A stretch of DNA of 64,000 nt from Geomicrobium halophilum (GTDB lineage: Bacteria; Bacillota; Bacilli; Bacillales; Marinococcaceae), in contig NZ_JACHHJ010000001.1 of the NCBI RefSeq assembly GCF_014207655.1, forward strand, positions 1,054,001-1,118,000. The letters are read 5' to 3'. A program made the position numbers and the translations under genes. How positions within the stretch are numbered: the stretch's first letter is position 1; each line of letters starts with the position of its first letter. This document shows positions 7,528 through 17,801 of this stretch, piece after piece. The notes below the pieces were generated by a model, which was not told the DNA's origin, made no database searches, and saw only the letters and a list, made by a program, of their open reading frames with translations.

Positions 7528-10371
7528 ATGGACAGAAACGTTTCCAAGCCGGAAAAGTCTTGGGAAACATTCCACGGGCCTAACTTAGGTTACGTGATGG
7601 ACATGTATGAAAAATACAAAAATAATCCGAACGATGTAGAACCAGATTTGCGTGAATGGTTTAAAAACTATGGCGCACCGCCATCCACTCAGTCAACGCA
7701 GCCATTAGATGGACATTCGGATGCAGAATCAATGAAAATGTCTGCTTCAACGATGCATAAGATTTCGAAGGCCATTAATTTAGCAGATAACATTCGTACA
7801 TTCGGCCATATTCTTGCGGATGTTAACCCGATCGAAGAGCCTAGTGAAGAATCTCCATTGTTAAAGCCTGAAGAAAACGGACTAAGTGAAGATGATTTAA
7901 GATCGATGCCAGCAGACTTGCTTTGTAAAGATGCACCAAACCATATAGAAGATGGATATGATGCTATTGTACATTTAAAACAAATGTATACGAAATCCAT
8001 CGCCTTTGAGTTTGACCATGTATACGATCTTGAAGAACGTAACTGGTTAATAAAAATGGTTGAGTCCGGTGACATTTACGAAGATTTATCCAATGAAAAA
8101 CGTCAAACAATACTTGAACGATTGACAGCTACGGAAAAGTTTGAACAGTATTTGCACAAAAATTTCGTAGGTCAAAAACGCTTTTCCATCGAGGGGCTTG
8201 ATTCAATGGTCCCTATGCTCGAAGAAATGGTGCAACACTTCATCCACGAAGGTGCAAGTAATGTCATGATTGGAATGGCACATCGCGGAAGATTGAGCAC
8301 TCTTGCGCACGTCCTCGGAAAACCTTACAACCTCATCTTTTCTGAATTTAAACATGCGCCGAACAAGGAAACCGCACCTTCTGAAGGTTCAACAACATTG
8401 AATTACGGCTGGACAGGTGATGTGAAGTATCATTTAGGTGCTGATATGCAAGTTAATAAAGAATCAAACTATACTACGGTGAGCATAGCCAATAACCCCA
8501 GCCACCTTGAATTTGTTGACCCTGTTGTCGCCGGTTATGCACGAGCGGCACAAGAAGATCGTGAAAAAACAGGGTTTCCGGATGTTGAACTGAACAAGGC
8601 AGGAGCGATTCTTGTACACGGAGATGCAGCATTTCCTGGTGAAGGTATTGTAGCTGAAACGCTAAATTTAAGTCGGCTAAAAGGATACCAAATCGGGGGG
8701 ACACTCCATATCATCGCCAATAATCTTCTTGGTTTTACAACCGAAAGTCACGATTCAAGATCAACGACCTATGCCAGCGATTTGGCAAAAGGGTTTGAAA
8801 TCCCCATCATCCACGTCAATGCGGACGATCCAGATGCGTGTATTGCAGCCGTAATTTTGGCTTGTGAATATCGACGTCGTTTTCATAAAGACTTCTTGAT
8901 TGATCTTGTTGGCTATCGTCGTTTTGGGCATAACGAAATGGATGAGCCTGCAGCGACTCAACCTCAACTTTATGAACAAATTCGCGCTCATGACACAGCC
9001 AGAACTCTTTATGCTGAAAAGCTTCAGCAAGAAAATGTGATCGATAAAGATCAAGCACAAGCTATGATCGATGAAGCACAAAATACACTAGAAAAAGAAT
9101 ATGAAAAAGTATCGGGACGGAGTCAAACACCAGGTGAAACAGAACCACCCGAAGTTATTGAAAAAGGACTCCCTGATGTTGAAACCGCTGTGGATTACAG
9201 CACATTAAAACAGATCAATGAAGAATTGTTACAATACCCTGAAGGATTTACCGTCTTTCCTAAGTTGGGACGAATTCTACAGAGAAGGGAAAAAGCCTTT
9301 ACTGAAGGAAACATTGATTGGGGACATGCAGAAGCGCTCGCGTTTGCCTCGATCCTTTCAGATGGCACTCCGATCCGGATGACTGGGCAGGATTCAGAAC
9401 GCGGGACTTTCAGCCACCGCCATCTTATCCTTCACGATGCAGAAAACGGGGATATCCATTCTCCAATGCATACCTTATCTACAGCAAAAGCCTCCTTTGC
9501 CCTTCACAACAGTCCATTGTCTGAAGCTGCTGTTGTAGGATTTGAATACGGATATAATGTTCAGGCTCCAGATACATTAGTTCTTTGGGAAGCGCAGTAC
9601 GGGGACTTCTCCAATGCCGCTCAAGTCATTTACGACCAATTCATTTCAGCTGGTCGGGCTAAATGGGGACAGCGTTCTGGATTGGTTCTCCTTCTGCCGC
9701 ATGGCTATGAAGGATCAGGTCCAGAACATTCTAGTGCACGTTTAGAACGCTTTTTATCGCTTGCAGCCGAAAACAATTGGAACGTCGCAAATGCTACGAA
9801 TACGTCCCAGTATTTCCACTTACTGCGCCGGCAGGCGGCCACACTAGAAATGGATGAAGTTCGACCGCTCGTATTAATGACACCGAAGAGTCTTCTACGA
9901 AACCAAACAATATCTAATAGCTATGAAGCGTTTACAGAAGGTAAATTTCAAACAATCATCGAGGACCCAATAACCGGGAACAATGCCGATGACGTTGATA
10001 CGCTTATCTTCTGTAGCGGAAAAGTTTCCATTGATCTACATGAGAACATCGACGAAAACACGAATACGGATCAATTGCACATTGTCCGGGTCGAAGAGTT
10101 GTATCCATATCCTAGAAAAGAAATCGAAGATGTTCTTTCCCGTTACAAAAATGTAACGAGCGTGAAATGGGTACAGGAAGAACCTAAAAACATGGGAGCT
10201 TGGGGCTATATTCAACCTTACCTTCTTGAAACCCTACCTGAAGGTATTGACCTTCAATATATCGGGCGAAGGCGCCGTTCCAGCCCATCTGAAGGGGATC
10301 CAAATGTACACAAAAGAGAGCAGCAAAGAATCATTGATGAAGCGTTGAACCGGGAAGAAAGGGGAAGCTAG
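7528..10371 (+). CDS. odhA: 2-oxoglutarate dehydrogenase E1 component
   Basis: This thiamine-diphosphate enzyme decarboxylates 2-oxoglutarate in the TCA cycle and passes the succinyl group to the lipoyl arm of OdhB. The 947-aa length is normal. The N-terminal E1o segment ([18 protein letters not shown], near residue 14) resembles the peripheral subunit-contact region. The ThDP domain has [14 protein letters not shown] and GDAAFPGEG, followed by the metal-binding NN region ([11 protein letters not shown]). The transketolase-like C-terminal half contains GYGS-type substrate segments such as [22 protein letters not shown] about 10 nt upstream supports ATG 7528. It is followed after 1 nt by odhB. 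The E3 subunit gene is not in the window. Confidence 0.97.
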   Translation: MDRNVSKPEKSWETFHGPNLGYVMDMYEKYKNNPNDVEPDLREWFKNYGAPPSTQSTQPLDGHSDAESMKMSASTMHKISKAINLADNIRTFGHILADVNPIEEPSEESPLLKPEENGLSEDDLRSMPADLLCKDAPNHIEDGYDAIVHLKQMYTKSIAFEFDHVYDLEERNWLIKMVESGDIYEDLSNEKRQTILERLTATEKFEQYLHKNFVGQKRFSIEGLDSMVPMLEEMVQHFIHEGASNVMIGMAHRGRLSTLAHVLGKPYNLIFSEFKHAPNKETAPSEGSTTLNYGWTGDVKYHLGADMQVNKESNYTTVSIANNPSHLEFVDPVVAGYARAAQEDREKTGFPDVELNKAGAILVHGDAAFPGEGIVAETLNLSRLKGYQIGGTLHIIANNLLGFTTESHDSRSTTYASDLAKGFEIPIIHVNADDPDACIAAVILACEYRRRFHKDFLIDLVGYRRFGHNEMDEPAATQPQLYEQIRAHDTARTLYAEKLQQENVIDKDQAQAMIDEAQNTLEKEYEKVSGRSQTPGETEPPEVIEKGLPDVETAVDYSTLKQINEELLQYPEGFTVFPKLGRILQRREKAFTEGNIDWGHAEALAFASILSDGTPIRMTGQDSERGTFSHRHLILHDAENGDIHSPMHTLSTAKASFALHNSPLSEAAVVGFEYGYNVQAPDTLVLWEAQYGDFSNAAQVIYDQFISAGRAKWGQRSGLVLLLPHGYEGSGPEHSSARLERFLSLAAENNWNVANATNTSQYFHLLRRQAATLEMDEVRPLVLMTPKSLLRNQTISNSYEAFTEGKFQTIIEDPITGNNADDVDTLIFCSGKVSIDLHENIDENTNTDQLHIVRVEELYPYPRKEIEDVLSRYKNVTSVKWVQEEPKNMGAWGYIQPYLLETLPEGIDLQYIGRRRRSSPSEGDPNVHKREQQRIIDEALNREERGS

Positions 10372-10372
10372 A

Positions 10373-11662
10373 ATGGCAGAAATTAAAGTACCAGAACTTG
10401 CAGAATCAATTACAGAAGGTACAATCGCCGAATGGATGAAAGAGCCAGGGCAATACGTGGAAAAAGGTGAAGCGATTGCTGAGCTTGAAACAGATAAAGT
10501 AAATGTTGAACTTAACTCCGAGTACTCAGGCGTATTGCAAGAGTTATTAAGTCAAGCTGGAGATGAGGTGTCTGTCGGTGACGTCGTTGCTACGATTGAC
10601 GAAAACGCGTCAGAAGGAACAAGTTCAGATGCTGGTTCTTCATCCGGTGAGAAGGCTCCTGAGGACAGCCAGGACGAGAAAAGAGAACCAGAACCCTCCC
10701 AACAACAGGAACATGATGAAAGTGACGAAGCTACGGATGCAGAGCAATCCGATCACATTGTTGCCTCTCCTGCGGCTCGTAAGCTGGCAAGGGAAAAAGG
10801 GATTAATCTTGACGAAGTCCCCGTGCGTGACCCACTTGGCCGGGTTCGAAAAGAAGATATCGAATCCTATGAGTCAAACAAAGCCAAAAATCAACAGCAG
10901 CATTCATCACAACAAAGTACCACTGAAAGTAAAAAGGATGCAGATGAATTTGGTGGAAAAACGGTCGAACGCGAGCGTATGTCCAGACGTAGGCAAACAA
11001 TCGCAAATCGTCTTGTAGATGTACAACAATCTACGGCCATGCTTACTACATTTAACGAAGTGGACATGTCCGCAATCATGGATTTAAGAAAGCGTAAAAA
11101 AGAATCTTTCCAGGAAAAACATGATGGAACAAAATTAGGGATGATGTCCTTTTTTACGAAAGCTGTAGTTGGCGCACTCAAACAATACCCGCTCTTAAAT
11201 GCAGAGATTCAAGGCAATGAAATTGTTAAAAAGTATTTTTACGATATCGGCATGGCCGTATCCACTGACCAGGGGCTAGTTGTACCAGTCATTCGCGATG
11301 CGGATACAAGAAGCTTTGCCGGAATTGAGCAAGAGCTAGGAAGACTCTCAAACAAGGCCCGAGACAACAAACTAAGTCTTGAGGATTTACAAGGCGGTAC
11401 ATTTACCATTACAAACGGCGGTGTATTTGGGTCATTACTATCGACACCAATTTTAAATACACCACAAGTTGGCATTCTCGGCATGCATACCATTCAGTGG
11501 CGCCCAGTAGCCATCGATCAAGAGCGAATGGAGAACAGACCGATGATGTATATCGCCCTTTCCTATGATCACCGGATTGTAGATGGAAAAGAAGCGGTAA
11601 GCTTTCTCGTAACTCTGAAACAATTGCTTGAAGAGCCAGAAGATCTTTTATTAGAAGGTTAA
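10373..11662 (+). CDS. odhB: 2-oxoglutarate dehydrogenase E2, dihydrolipoyl succinyltransferase
   Basis: This is the core of the 2-oxoglutarate dehydrogenase complex. Domains in order: a lipoyl domain with the lipoylated Lys42 in ETDKVNVEL; a long, acidic Ser/Glu/Gln-rich linker (about 78-125); a peripheral-subunit-binding domain ([19 protein letters not shown], about 127-145); a second Gln/Ser-rich linker; and the catalytic domain ending in [13 protein letters not shown] with the acyltransferase His and Asp. The gene starts 1 nt after the odhA stop, so translation is probably coupled. Both linkers are unusually acidic and Gln-rich, which fits a salt-adapted organism (inference). A strong terminator follows. 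Confidence 0.96.
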   Translation: MAEIKVPELAESITEGTIAEWMKEPGQYVEKGEAIAELETDKVNVELNSEYSGVLQELLSQAGDEVSVGDVVATIDENASEGTSSDAGSSSGEKAPEDSQDEKREPEPSQQQEHDESDEATDAEQSDHIVASPAARKLAREKGINLDEVPVRDPLGRVRKEDIESYESNKAKNQQQHSSQQSTTESKKDADEFGGKTVERERMSRRRQTIANRLVDVQQSTAMLTTFNEVDMSAIMDLRKRKKESFQEKHDGTKLGMMSFFTKAVVGALKQYPLLNAEIQGNEIVKKYFYDIGMAVSTDQGLVVPVIRDADTRSFAGIEQELGRLSNKARDNKLSLEDLQGGTFTITNGGVFGSLLSTPILNTPQVGILGMHTIQWRPVAIDQERMENRPMMYIALSYDHRIVDGKEAVSFLVTLKQLLEEPEDLLLEG

Positions 11663-11677
11663 CGAAAGAAAGAATGT

Positions 11678-11706
11678 CCTCCCGAAATCATTCGGGAGGT
11701 TTTTTC
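11678..11706 (+). terminator. terminator of odhAB
   Basis: CCTCCCGAA and TTCGGGAGG form a perfect 9-bp stem with a 4-nt loop, followed by TTTTTT. Confidence 0.93.
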
Positions 11707-11774
11707 ATATATAGGATAAAAGAATGATTTTAGCTTATTAGCTTTATAAATATGAAAAATCTTAAAATTTATGG

Positions 11775-11804
11775 TTTAAAAACACAAGAATTGTGTTATT
11801 ATAT
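11775..11804 (+). promoter_or_regulatory. promoter with palindromic operator candidate
   Basis: AACACAA-gaa-TTGTGTT (11781-11797) is a perfect 7-3-7 inverted repeat. It fills the spacer between TTTAAA (11775-11780) and TATTAT (11797-11802), as expected for a repressor site. Downstream, CTACAAT (11811-11817) and ATTGTAG (11829-11835) can form a second hairpin in the leader of the next gene. The regulator is unknown. Confidence 0.4.
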
Positions 11805-11926
11805 TTCTATCTACAATGCATTCTGGGTATTGTAGGTTTTATTTTCTGAGTCTCACATTTTTAGTCGCATTCGTACAATGCACATGTGAATTGCAACATG
11901 CCTAAATTTTCTGAGGAGGGATTTAC

Positions 11927-12340
11927 ATGCCTGTACAATCAAAAGCGCGTGAACTCTGTGCGGCTATTCAAATGCGGGGCTGGTCGAACACCCAACTGTT
12001 TCAAAATCAACATCAGGATATAATCTTGAACAGCCGAACAGGGTGCCGTTCTTGGAAGGGTACAAAATGGGGGTTTATTTCTGCAGGAACCCCGGATCAT
12101 TTAAATATCAGCATCGATTTACCAAGAGATCATTTTCAAATTGAGAATATTTCTTTGAAATTAGAAATGGATATTATTAACTGTAGCGATGTTGATATAA
12201 GTGGTGTTTATTTAGAACATAAACACGATCGTGACACGTTGCATATTTTGCTTTGTCAGGAAGAGTTAGACAATGCCGAATTTAGTGATTCGGCTCTCGT
12301 GGATTTACTGAGTGAGATTCGTAGGTTAAATTGTTTGTAA
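11927..12340 (+). CDS. hypothetical protein, 137 aa
   Basis: I do not recognise this protein. It is soluble, with four Cys and two Trp in the first half and a strongly acidic C-terminal third (EELDNAEFSDSALVDLLSEIRR). There is no signal peptide or membrane segment. The middle (ISIDLPRDHFQIENISLKLEMD) looks like alternating beta strands. GAGGAGGG about 10 nt before ATG 11927 is a strong ribosome-binding site. It is a single-gene unit with its own palindrome-bearing promoter and terminator, so it is probably individually regulated. Confidence 0.65.
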   Translation: MPVQSKARELCAAIQMRGWSNTQLFQNQHQDIILNSRTGCRSWKGTKWGFISAGTPDHLNISIDLPRDHFQIENISLKLEMDIINCSDVDISGVYLEHKHDRDTLHILLCQEELDNAEFSDSALVDLLSEIRRLNCL

Positions 12341-12353
12341 AAGTATCCGATAG

Positions 12354-12386
12354 CAACCGGCGCAACTACGCGTCCGGTTGTTTTTG
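12354..12386 (+). terminator. Rho-independent terminator
   Basis: CAACCGG (12354-12360) pairs with CCGGTTG (12374-12380). An inner CGC/GCG pairing extends the stem with one bulge, and five T follow. Confidence 0.88.
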
Positions 12387-12509
12387 TTTTGAATCCATTT
12401 CCGTATATCTGTTTTTTTCTGCATTTACACATGGTATAATAACGATAATCAATCTCGTTTAGCTTTTAGCTAAACCTCGTTGTTATTAGAAATAGGAGGG
12501 GGTTTCATC

Positions 12510-12998
12510 ATGAATAGCAGTCGCAAGTGCTATTTTTACCTTCGATCCTTGCATCATTCCCTTGAACCCATGAATTGGCCAAGAATTAAAGAAGCAGGTT
12601 TCGATTTGAACATAAAGCGCGAAGACGTTCCGTTTTTCATCACGTTCTTCCGTGAACTTACCGCTTACTATGATAATAAAGCTACACAAGCTCCCGAGCC
12701 ATATCAAAATTATATCAAAGAGGTTGCCTCATTTTTCCGTGAGCAAGTACGGGAAATGAGTGAGTGTACGTCCTTTCAAAATGACACGGCTATTTATGTG
12801 ATTCCGTTTAGTGACTTTGTTGCTTCGTTCATGCTAGCCGACGAAGCATTCGACCAGATTTTCAATGATAACGCAGAAATGGCTCATTATTTTGATAAAG
12901 CACTTACGTATTACAAACGTTTTAACTTACTGGCCGATCCAACAAAAGCCCAATTTATTTTGGACCATTTGCCAGAACTCTGTTTTCACTATGATTGA
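12510..12998 (+). CDS. hypothetical protein, 162 aa
   Basis: I do not recognise this protein. It is predicted mostly helical, soluble, and rich in Phe and Tyr (FFITFFRELTAYYDNK near residue 42). I start it at ATG 12510 because GGAGGGGG lies 7-9 nt upstream; an in-frame start at 12480 precedes that ribosome-binding site. A 67-aa gene follows 26 nt after its stop and is probably cotranscribed. Confidence 0.65.
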   Translation: MNSSRKCYFYLRSLHHSLEPMNWPRIKEAGFDLNIKREDVPFFITFFRELTAYYDNKATQAPEPYQNYIKEVASFFREQVREMSECTSFQNDTAIYVIPFSDFVASFMLADEAFDQIFNDNAEMAHYFDKALTYYKRFNLLADPTKAQFILDHLPELCFHYD

Positions 12999-13024
12999 TG
13001 GCAGGTTGAAAGGAGGAAATGTGG

Positions 13025-13225
13025 TTGCTGCACCTCGATTGGCAGGACAAGGAAACGATTAAAACCATTACATGTGAACACGCTGATGCAGCGAAATATA
13101 AAGTCGACCGTGTGCTCACACCAGGAAAAAATTACGACGTAAAGAACGAAACGAATGAGTTCTACTTCATTATCGATAATTCCGGAAAAATAGGCGGATT
13201 TAAAAAAGATTACTTTCGGGAGTAA
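13025..13225 (+). CDS. small conserved-looking protein, 66 aa
   Basis: The product begins MLHLDWQDKETIKTI from TTG 13025 and ends with GKIGGFKKDYFRE. TTG 13025 is 8 nt after AGGAGG (13011-13016); the in-frame ATG at 13019 is only 2 nt after it and is too close. The pattern LTPGKNYDVKNETNEFYFIIDNSGKIGGF resembles a family of about 65-aa Bacillaceae proteins of unknown function that I recall as DUF6501; this identification is from memory. It is soluble and probably a small beta-rich fold. It is likely cotranscribed with the upstream 162-aa gene and closed by a terminator. Confidence 0.68.
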   Translation: MLHLDWQDKETIKTITCEHADAAKYKVDRVLTPGKNYDVKNETNEFYFIIDNSGKIGGFKKDYFRE

Positions 13226-13228
13226 AGG

Positions 13229-13257
13229 AAAACGGCTGCAATTAAGCGGCCGTTTTT
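13229..13257 (+). terminator. Rho-independent terminator
   Basis: AACGGC-TGC (13231-13239) pairs with GCG-GCCGTT (13246-13254), with one G-T pair, and a T run follows. Confidence 0.85.
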
Positions 13258-13292
13258 CTTGCGATTTCAAAAAGGACGTGCTACTATAAAAT

Positions 13293-13316
13293 AAAACATA
13301 CGTTCCCTTCTATAAT
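13293..13316 (+). promoter_or_regulatory. LexA-like box and -10 upstream of the protease-addBA-sbcDC operon
   Basis: AAAACATACGTTCC (13293-13306) matches 12 of 14 positions of the Bacillus SOS box as I recall it (CGAAC-RNRY-GTTYC). A perfect TATAAT follows at 13311-13316. The identical 14-mer lies in the parE promoter region at 51042-51055. No good -35 is visible for this -10; TGATATTAT at 13331-13339 is an alternative extended -10. Binding by LexA is inferred from the match only. Confidence 0.45.
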
Positions 13317-13372
13317 CCCATTTCCTTCCGTGATATTATAAGATCAGCAAAGGAAAAGGAGACGTTCTACAT

Positions 13373-14272
13373 ATGGGACGGAATGGCAGCCATCACGATC
13401 GTAACCTTAACAAGGATCATCGCAAAGATGATTTCCTTGTTGATATAGATGATGAAAGTAAGGATTCTTTTACTGAAGTTAATGATGATTGGGACGATAT
13501 TCCACCGGAAGAACCGCCACTTGAAGATTTTTTACGTGACGAACCTGAGGATGAAGCAACCATTAAGAAAAAAAGAGGGAAGAAGCGCTGGATGAAGATC
13601 GGTATAGTTTTTGTGTCTTTCCTTCTTGTAGCCCAAGGTATCACCACTCTTTTTCAATTGTTTCAGCCTAATGTTGTAGACTTCCTAACTACTTCTTATG
13701 AATTATCCCAAGATGAGGATGTATCCGAGTGGAGAGAATCCGTCGTTACATTACAAGTAGAACAACCAGGATCTTCCATACGTGGAACGGGATTTTTTAT
13801 CAATGATGAAGGACTGATTGCCACAAATCAGCATGTGGTGGAAGATGCTTTCCAAATTGTGGCCTCATTACATGATGGCTCTGCCTACGAAGCAACATTA
13901 GTAAGTGAATCAGAAACAGTAGACCTGGCTTTTATTAACATTGAGGAAGACGTTTCCGTGAATTCTCTACCCCTTCAATCTAAAGGAAGCGAAACAGAGG
14001 AAGGGACAAATATTACCATCATCGGCAACCCTCTTAATTTTACCGGAATAGCTAATGAAGGAGAAATTATCAATACGGGAAACCCTACAACAATCTCAGC
14101 TCCAACATACCGTGGAAACAGTGGGAGCCCGGCTATCAATGATGAAGGAGAAGTAGTTGGTATCATATTTGCAACGAGGAACCCTCCCCCTGGTGAAGGT
14201 GAACGAGTCGGCTTGATGGTTCCTGCTGACGAAGTATGGAATCATTTGCACGAAGAAAGAAAGGAAGGGTAA
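13373..14272 (+). CDS. membrane-anchored trypsin-like serine protease (HtrA-like, no PDZ)
   Basis: The 299-aa protein has an acidic, His-rich cytoplasmic N-terminus (1-65), a basic stop (KKKRGKKRWMK), one membrane helix (about 75-97) and an extracytoplasmic trypsin-like domain. The triad is visible: His154 in NQHVV, Asp184 in VDLAF and Ser250 in GNSGSP. It ends soon after the protease domain, so the PDZ domain of HtrA/DegP proteins is missing. AAAGGAG about 10 nt upstream supports ATG 13373. addB begins 4 nt after its stop, so it is the first gene of the addBA-sbcDC operon. A link between this protease and recombination is not known to me; it may simply share the promoter. Confidence 0.88.
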   Translation: MGRNGSHHDRNLNKDHRKDDFLVDIDDESKDSFTEVNDDWDDIPPEEPPLEDFLRDEPEDEATIKKKRGKKRWMKIGIVFVSFLLVAQGITTLFQLFQPNVVDFLTTSYELSQDEDVSEWRESVVTLQVEQPGSSIRGTGFFINDEGLIATNQHVVEDAFQIVASLHDGSAYEATLVSESETVDLAFINIEEDVSVNSLPLQSKGSETEEGTNITIIGNPLNFTGIANEGEIINTGNPTTISAPTYRGNSGSPAINDEGEVVGIIFATRNPPPGEGERVGLMVPADEVWNHLHEERKEG

Positions 14273-14276
14273 CGAT

Positions 14277-17200
14277 ATGAATCTACGATTTTACATTGGT
14301 AGAAGTGGAAGCGGGAAAACAACGACGCTTTTGAATGAAGTAGAGAAAATGTTAGTTAAAGATCCTGTTGACGGGCCACCCATCCTTTACCTCGTTCCAG
14401 AGCAAATGACTTTTCAAGTCGAGTATCAACTGACGAAACAAACCGGCGGTATATCCAGAGCTCATGTCATGAGTTTTTCGCGTCTAGCCCTGCGTGTCAT
14501 GCAGGAAACAGGGGGGAGTGCCAGAGATCGATTGCAACGTGCTGGTGTGCATATGCTGTTACGCAAAATTGTAGAAGAAGAGAAGAAGAACTTTCGCGTA
14601 TTTAAAAAAGCAGCGGACACCGATGGATTTATTAGCGAAATGGAACGGATGATGACGGAATTGCGCCGACAAGCCCTTACACCGGAATTGATTACTGAAG
14701 GGCAAGCGCAACTAGACGGAGATGGAAAATCAGCGACCATAACGGATAAGCTTCATGATATTGCCCTCGTTTTTGATCGATTTGAAGATGTGTTTCACGG
14801 TACATACATGAACACAGAAGAAGCGCTAAAATGGCTTGTACAACAGCTACCAGATTCAGATTGGCTCAAAGGGGCTACCGTTTTTATTGACGGCTTTCAC
14901 GATTTTAGCCCACAAGAGTTACAAGTCATTGAATCTTTATTCTCCAAGATCGATAAGCTAGCGATTGCTCTCACACTTGATCACATTCCAACTAATGAGA
15001 CATCCCCAAATGAACTTGATCATTTTTACTTACCTGCGAAAACGTATACGAAATTGACGACCATGGCGAAGGAACATGGCTATGGTTGGCACGTGAATAC
15101 TTTCTTTTCATCCAAAAGGTTTCAAGAGAAAGGCCTCTCGCTCTTAGAACAAAAACGTGACACACAGCCAACGCCCCAGTCCGAATCAAGCGGTGACGCC
15201 ATTCAGGTCTATGAGGCTGTGCACCGGCGGGCAGAAGTAGAAGGAGTGGCACGTACAATTATAAACCTAGTTCGTGATCAAGGGTACCGATATCGTGATA
15301 TTGCATTGCTTCTTCGGGATTCAGGTCCGTATAATGATTTAATCAAACGTGTGTTTTCTCGCTATGAGATTCCGATTTTCCTGGATGAAAAACGAGCGAT
15401 GATGCATCACCCTGTCGCTGAACTAATTCGATCAACACTTGAAATCGTTGAAAAAAACTGGCCTTTTGAAGCGGTTTTCCGTGCCTTAAAGACGGACCTT
15501 TTTTTCCCGCGATCTGGATCATGGGAAATTTGGCGCGAACGTGTGGATGAATTAGAGAACTATGCGCTGGCACACGGCATTTATGGCTCTCAATGGAAAG
15601 ATGGTTCCCGTTGGTCTTACCGCCGTCACCGCAACATTATGGACAACCCAGTGCAAACCGATGCAGAAAAAGAAATTGAAGCGCGTATCAATCACACGCG
15701 CGATCAGTTAATTACCCCGTTATTAACCTTTGAACAACGCCTGAAAAAGAGCAGTAATATAAGAGAGCGTTGTAAAGCTTTGTATCTGCTTTTAGAAGAA
15801 CTGGAATTACCGATTAAAATTGAAATGATACGGGACCAAGCGGTTGCTGATGGGGCGTTGGAAAGTGCCAGTGAACATGATCAGGTATGGGAAAATGTCA
15901 TTAATCTACTCGATCAGTTTGTTGACGCTGCTGGTGAGGATGAACTATCTCTGTTTTACTTTAACCGCATGATTGATTCTGGGTTGGAAAGCATGCAATT
16001 TGCGATTGTACCGCCGGCCATTGATCAGGTAACTATTGCTGATATGGAGCGTTCACGTCTCCCGGACATTCGCGCAACATTTATTCTTGGCTGCAATGAG
16101 GGAATAATTCCGGCAAGACCTGAAGAAGATGGATTGATTCGTGATCGTGAACGTGATCAACTCGAAAAAGTTGGGATTTCTGTCGGACCATCTGCCAATG
16201 AACGGCTTTGGAATGAACCCTTTTATTTATACATGGCCGAAGCAAGCCCTGCCAATAGGCTGATTTTCACGTATGCGCTAGCGGATGAAGATGGAAAAAC
16301 CTTACTCCCGTCGCCGATTATCGAACGCTTGTTGACCCGTTTTCCAGACATCCAGAAGTATTTGTTCCAATCGGATGCCACAAGCGTGGCATCCAGTGAA
16401 CAATCATCATTTGTGAGCCACCCGGAACAGGCGATTGAAGAGCTCGCATTACAGTTTAAAAACTGGCAGGGTGGTGAGAAGATACCGCTGATCTGGTGGG
16501 AAGTATACAACTGGTTTACGAGAGAACCTGAGTGGCACGATCGTTTGAGGACAGCGATTGGCAGTTTATTTTACAAAAATCAGGCTGCCGGATTAGAGCA
16601 AGAGACGACGAGAGCACTTTACGGCAAAGATATCGAAACGAGTGTCAGCCGTATGGAGATGTTTCAACAGTGCGCCTTCCGCCATTTCAGTACGTACGGC
16701 TTAGGTTTACAGGAACGAGAAACATATAAACTGGAAGCTCCAGATATAGGGGAGCTATTTCATGCTGCTTTAAAAGATGTTTCTAACGTCGTTCAAGAAA
16801 ACAATCTTACTTGGATGGCACTCACTGATGACGATTGCCGACGTATCGCTCAAGAAACTGTACAACGGATCTTGCCCTATATCCAACGAAATATTATGTT
16901 CAGCTCCCACCGTCATGCCTATTTGAGTAAAAAACTGGAAGAAGTCATTGTGCGCACGACTTCGACGCTACGAACTCAAGCTAAATCTTCTAGTTTTGTA
17001 CCCATCGGTCTTGAAGTTGAATTTGGGAACAAAAAGAAAGATATCCCATCGCCTCAATTCCAGCTTGCAAATGGAATCAACATGTCACTTAGGGGACGTA
17101 TTGACCGCGTGGATCGAGCCGAAAGTGATCATGGCCCCATACTACGTATTATTGATTATAAATCAAGCGAGCAAAAGCTTCGTTTATCCGATGTTTTCCA

Positions 17201-17801
17201 TGGGATTGCGCTGCAGATGCCGGTCTACCTTGATATTGCCTTAAACGGGGCAAACGATTGGCTTGGGGAAGATGCTGATATTGGCGGAATGTTTTATTTT
17301 CACGTCCATAACCCGGTAATTAACGCTGAGGAAAATATGGACGAAGAGAAAATCTCCCGTGAACTATTTAAACAGTTTAAGATGCAGGGGTTTTTACCTG
17401 CGGATCAAAATATCGCTTCCCTCATGGATCAGGCCCTTGAAAAAGGAGGGGGGCCATCTGCGGTAATCCCCGCGGAGATTACTCAAAAAGGCACGTTTTC
17501 AAAGCGATCTTCATCGGTCATGAAAAATGAGGATTTTGAATCTCTGCGAGACTATTTACACACCAAGATGCGGGCAATTGGAGAAGAAATGACGAATGGA
17601 ACGATTTCAATAAACCCTTATCAAAAGGGTAAGGACGAAATTGCCTGTACGTATTGTCCCTTTCAATCGGTTTGTCAGTTTGATCCAACCCTTTATAGCA
17701 ATGATTATCGATTTTTACCGAAGCTTACTCCTGAAGAAACAATCGAGTCGATGAAGAAAAATTCCTCGCGAGGGAGGGAGAATCGTGAGAACTCACAATA
17801 A
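14277..17801 (+). CDS. addB: ATP-dependent helicase/nuclease subunit B
   Basis: AddB is the second subunit of the AddAB helicase-nuclease that resects double-strand breaks to a Chi site and loads RecA, the RecBCD counterpart of Firmicutes. Walker A is GRSGSGKT at residues 8-15. The C-terminal nuclease domain has RIIDYKSSEQK (the D-YKS motif). The iron-sulfur cluster ligands are visible as one Cys near residue 798 (FQQCAFRHF) and the C-terminal CTYCPFQSVC near 1123-1132. The 1174-aa length is normal. It starts 4 nt after the protease gene and overlaps addA by 17 nt, so the subunits are translationally coupled. Confidence 0.96.
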   Translation: MNLRFYIGRSGSGKTTTLLNEVEKMLVKDPVDGPPILYLVPEQMTFQVEYQLTKQTGGISRAHVMSFSRLALRVMQETGGSARDRLQRAGVHMLLRKIVEEEKKNFRVFKKAADTDGFISEMERMMTELRRQALTPELITEGQAQLDGDGKSATITDKLHDIALVFDRFEDVFHGTYMNTEEALKWLVQQLPDSDWLKGATVFIDGFHDFSPQELQVIESLFSKIDKLAIALTLDHIPTNETSPNELDHFYLPAKTYTKLTTMAKEHGYGWHVNTFFSSKRFQEKGLSLLEQKRDTQPTPQSESSGDAIQVYEAVHRRAEVEGVARTIINLVRDQGYRYRDIALLLRDSGPYNDLIKRVFSRYEIPIFLDEKRAMMHHPVAELIRSTLEIVEKNWPFEAVFRALKTDLFFPRSGSWEIWRERVDELENYALAHGIYGSQWKDGSRWSYRRHRNIMDNPVQTDAEKEIEARINHTRDQLITPLLTFEQRLKKSSNIRERCKALYLLLEELELPIKIEMIRDQAVADGALESASEHDQVWENVINLLDQFVDAAGEDELSLFYFNRMIDSGLESMQFAIVPPAIDQVTIADMERSRLPDIRATFILGCNEGIIPARPEEDGLIRDRERDQLEKVGISVGPSANERLWNEPFYLYMAEASPANRLIFTYALADEDGKTLLPSPIIERLLTRFPDIQKYLFQSDATSVASSEQSSFVSHPEQAIEELALQFKNWQGGEKIPLIWWEVYNWFTREPEWHDRLRTAIGSLFYKNQAAGLEQETTRALYGKDIETSVSRMEMFQQCAFRHFSTYGLGLQERETYKLEAPDIGELFHAALKDVSNVVQENNLTWMALTDDDCRRIAQETVQRILPYIQRNIMFSSHRHAYLSKKLEEVIVRTTSTLRTQAKSSSFVPIGLEVEFGNKKKDIPSPQFQLANGINMSLRGRIDRVDRAESDHGPILRIIDYKSSEQKLRLSDVFHGIALQMPVYLDIALNGANDWLGEDADIGGMFYFHVHNPVINAEENMDEEKISRELFKQFKMQGFLPADQNIASLMDQALEKGGGPSAVIPAEITQKGTFSKRSSSVMKNEDFESLRDYLHTKMRAIGEEMTNGTISINPYQKGKDEIACTYCPFQSVCQFDPTLYSNDYRFLPKLTPEETIESMKKNSSRGRENRENSQ

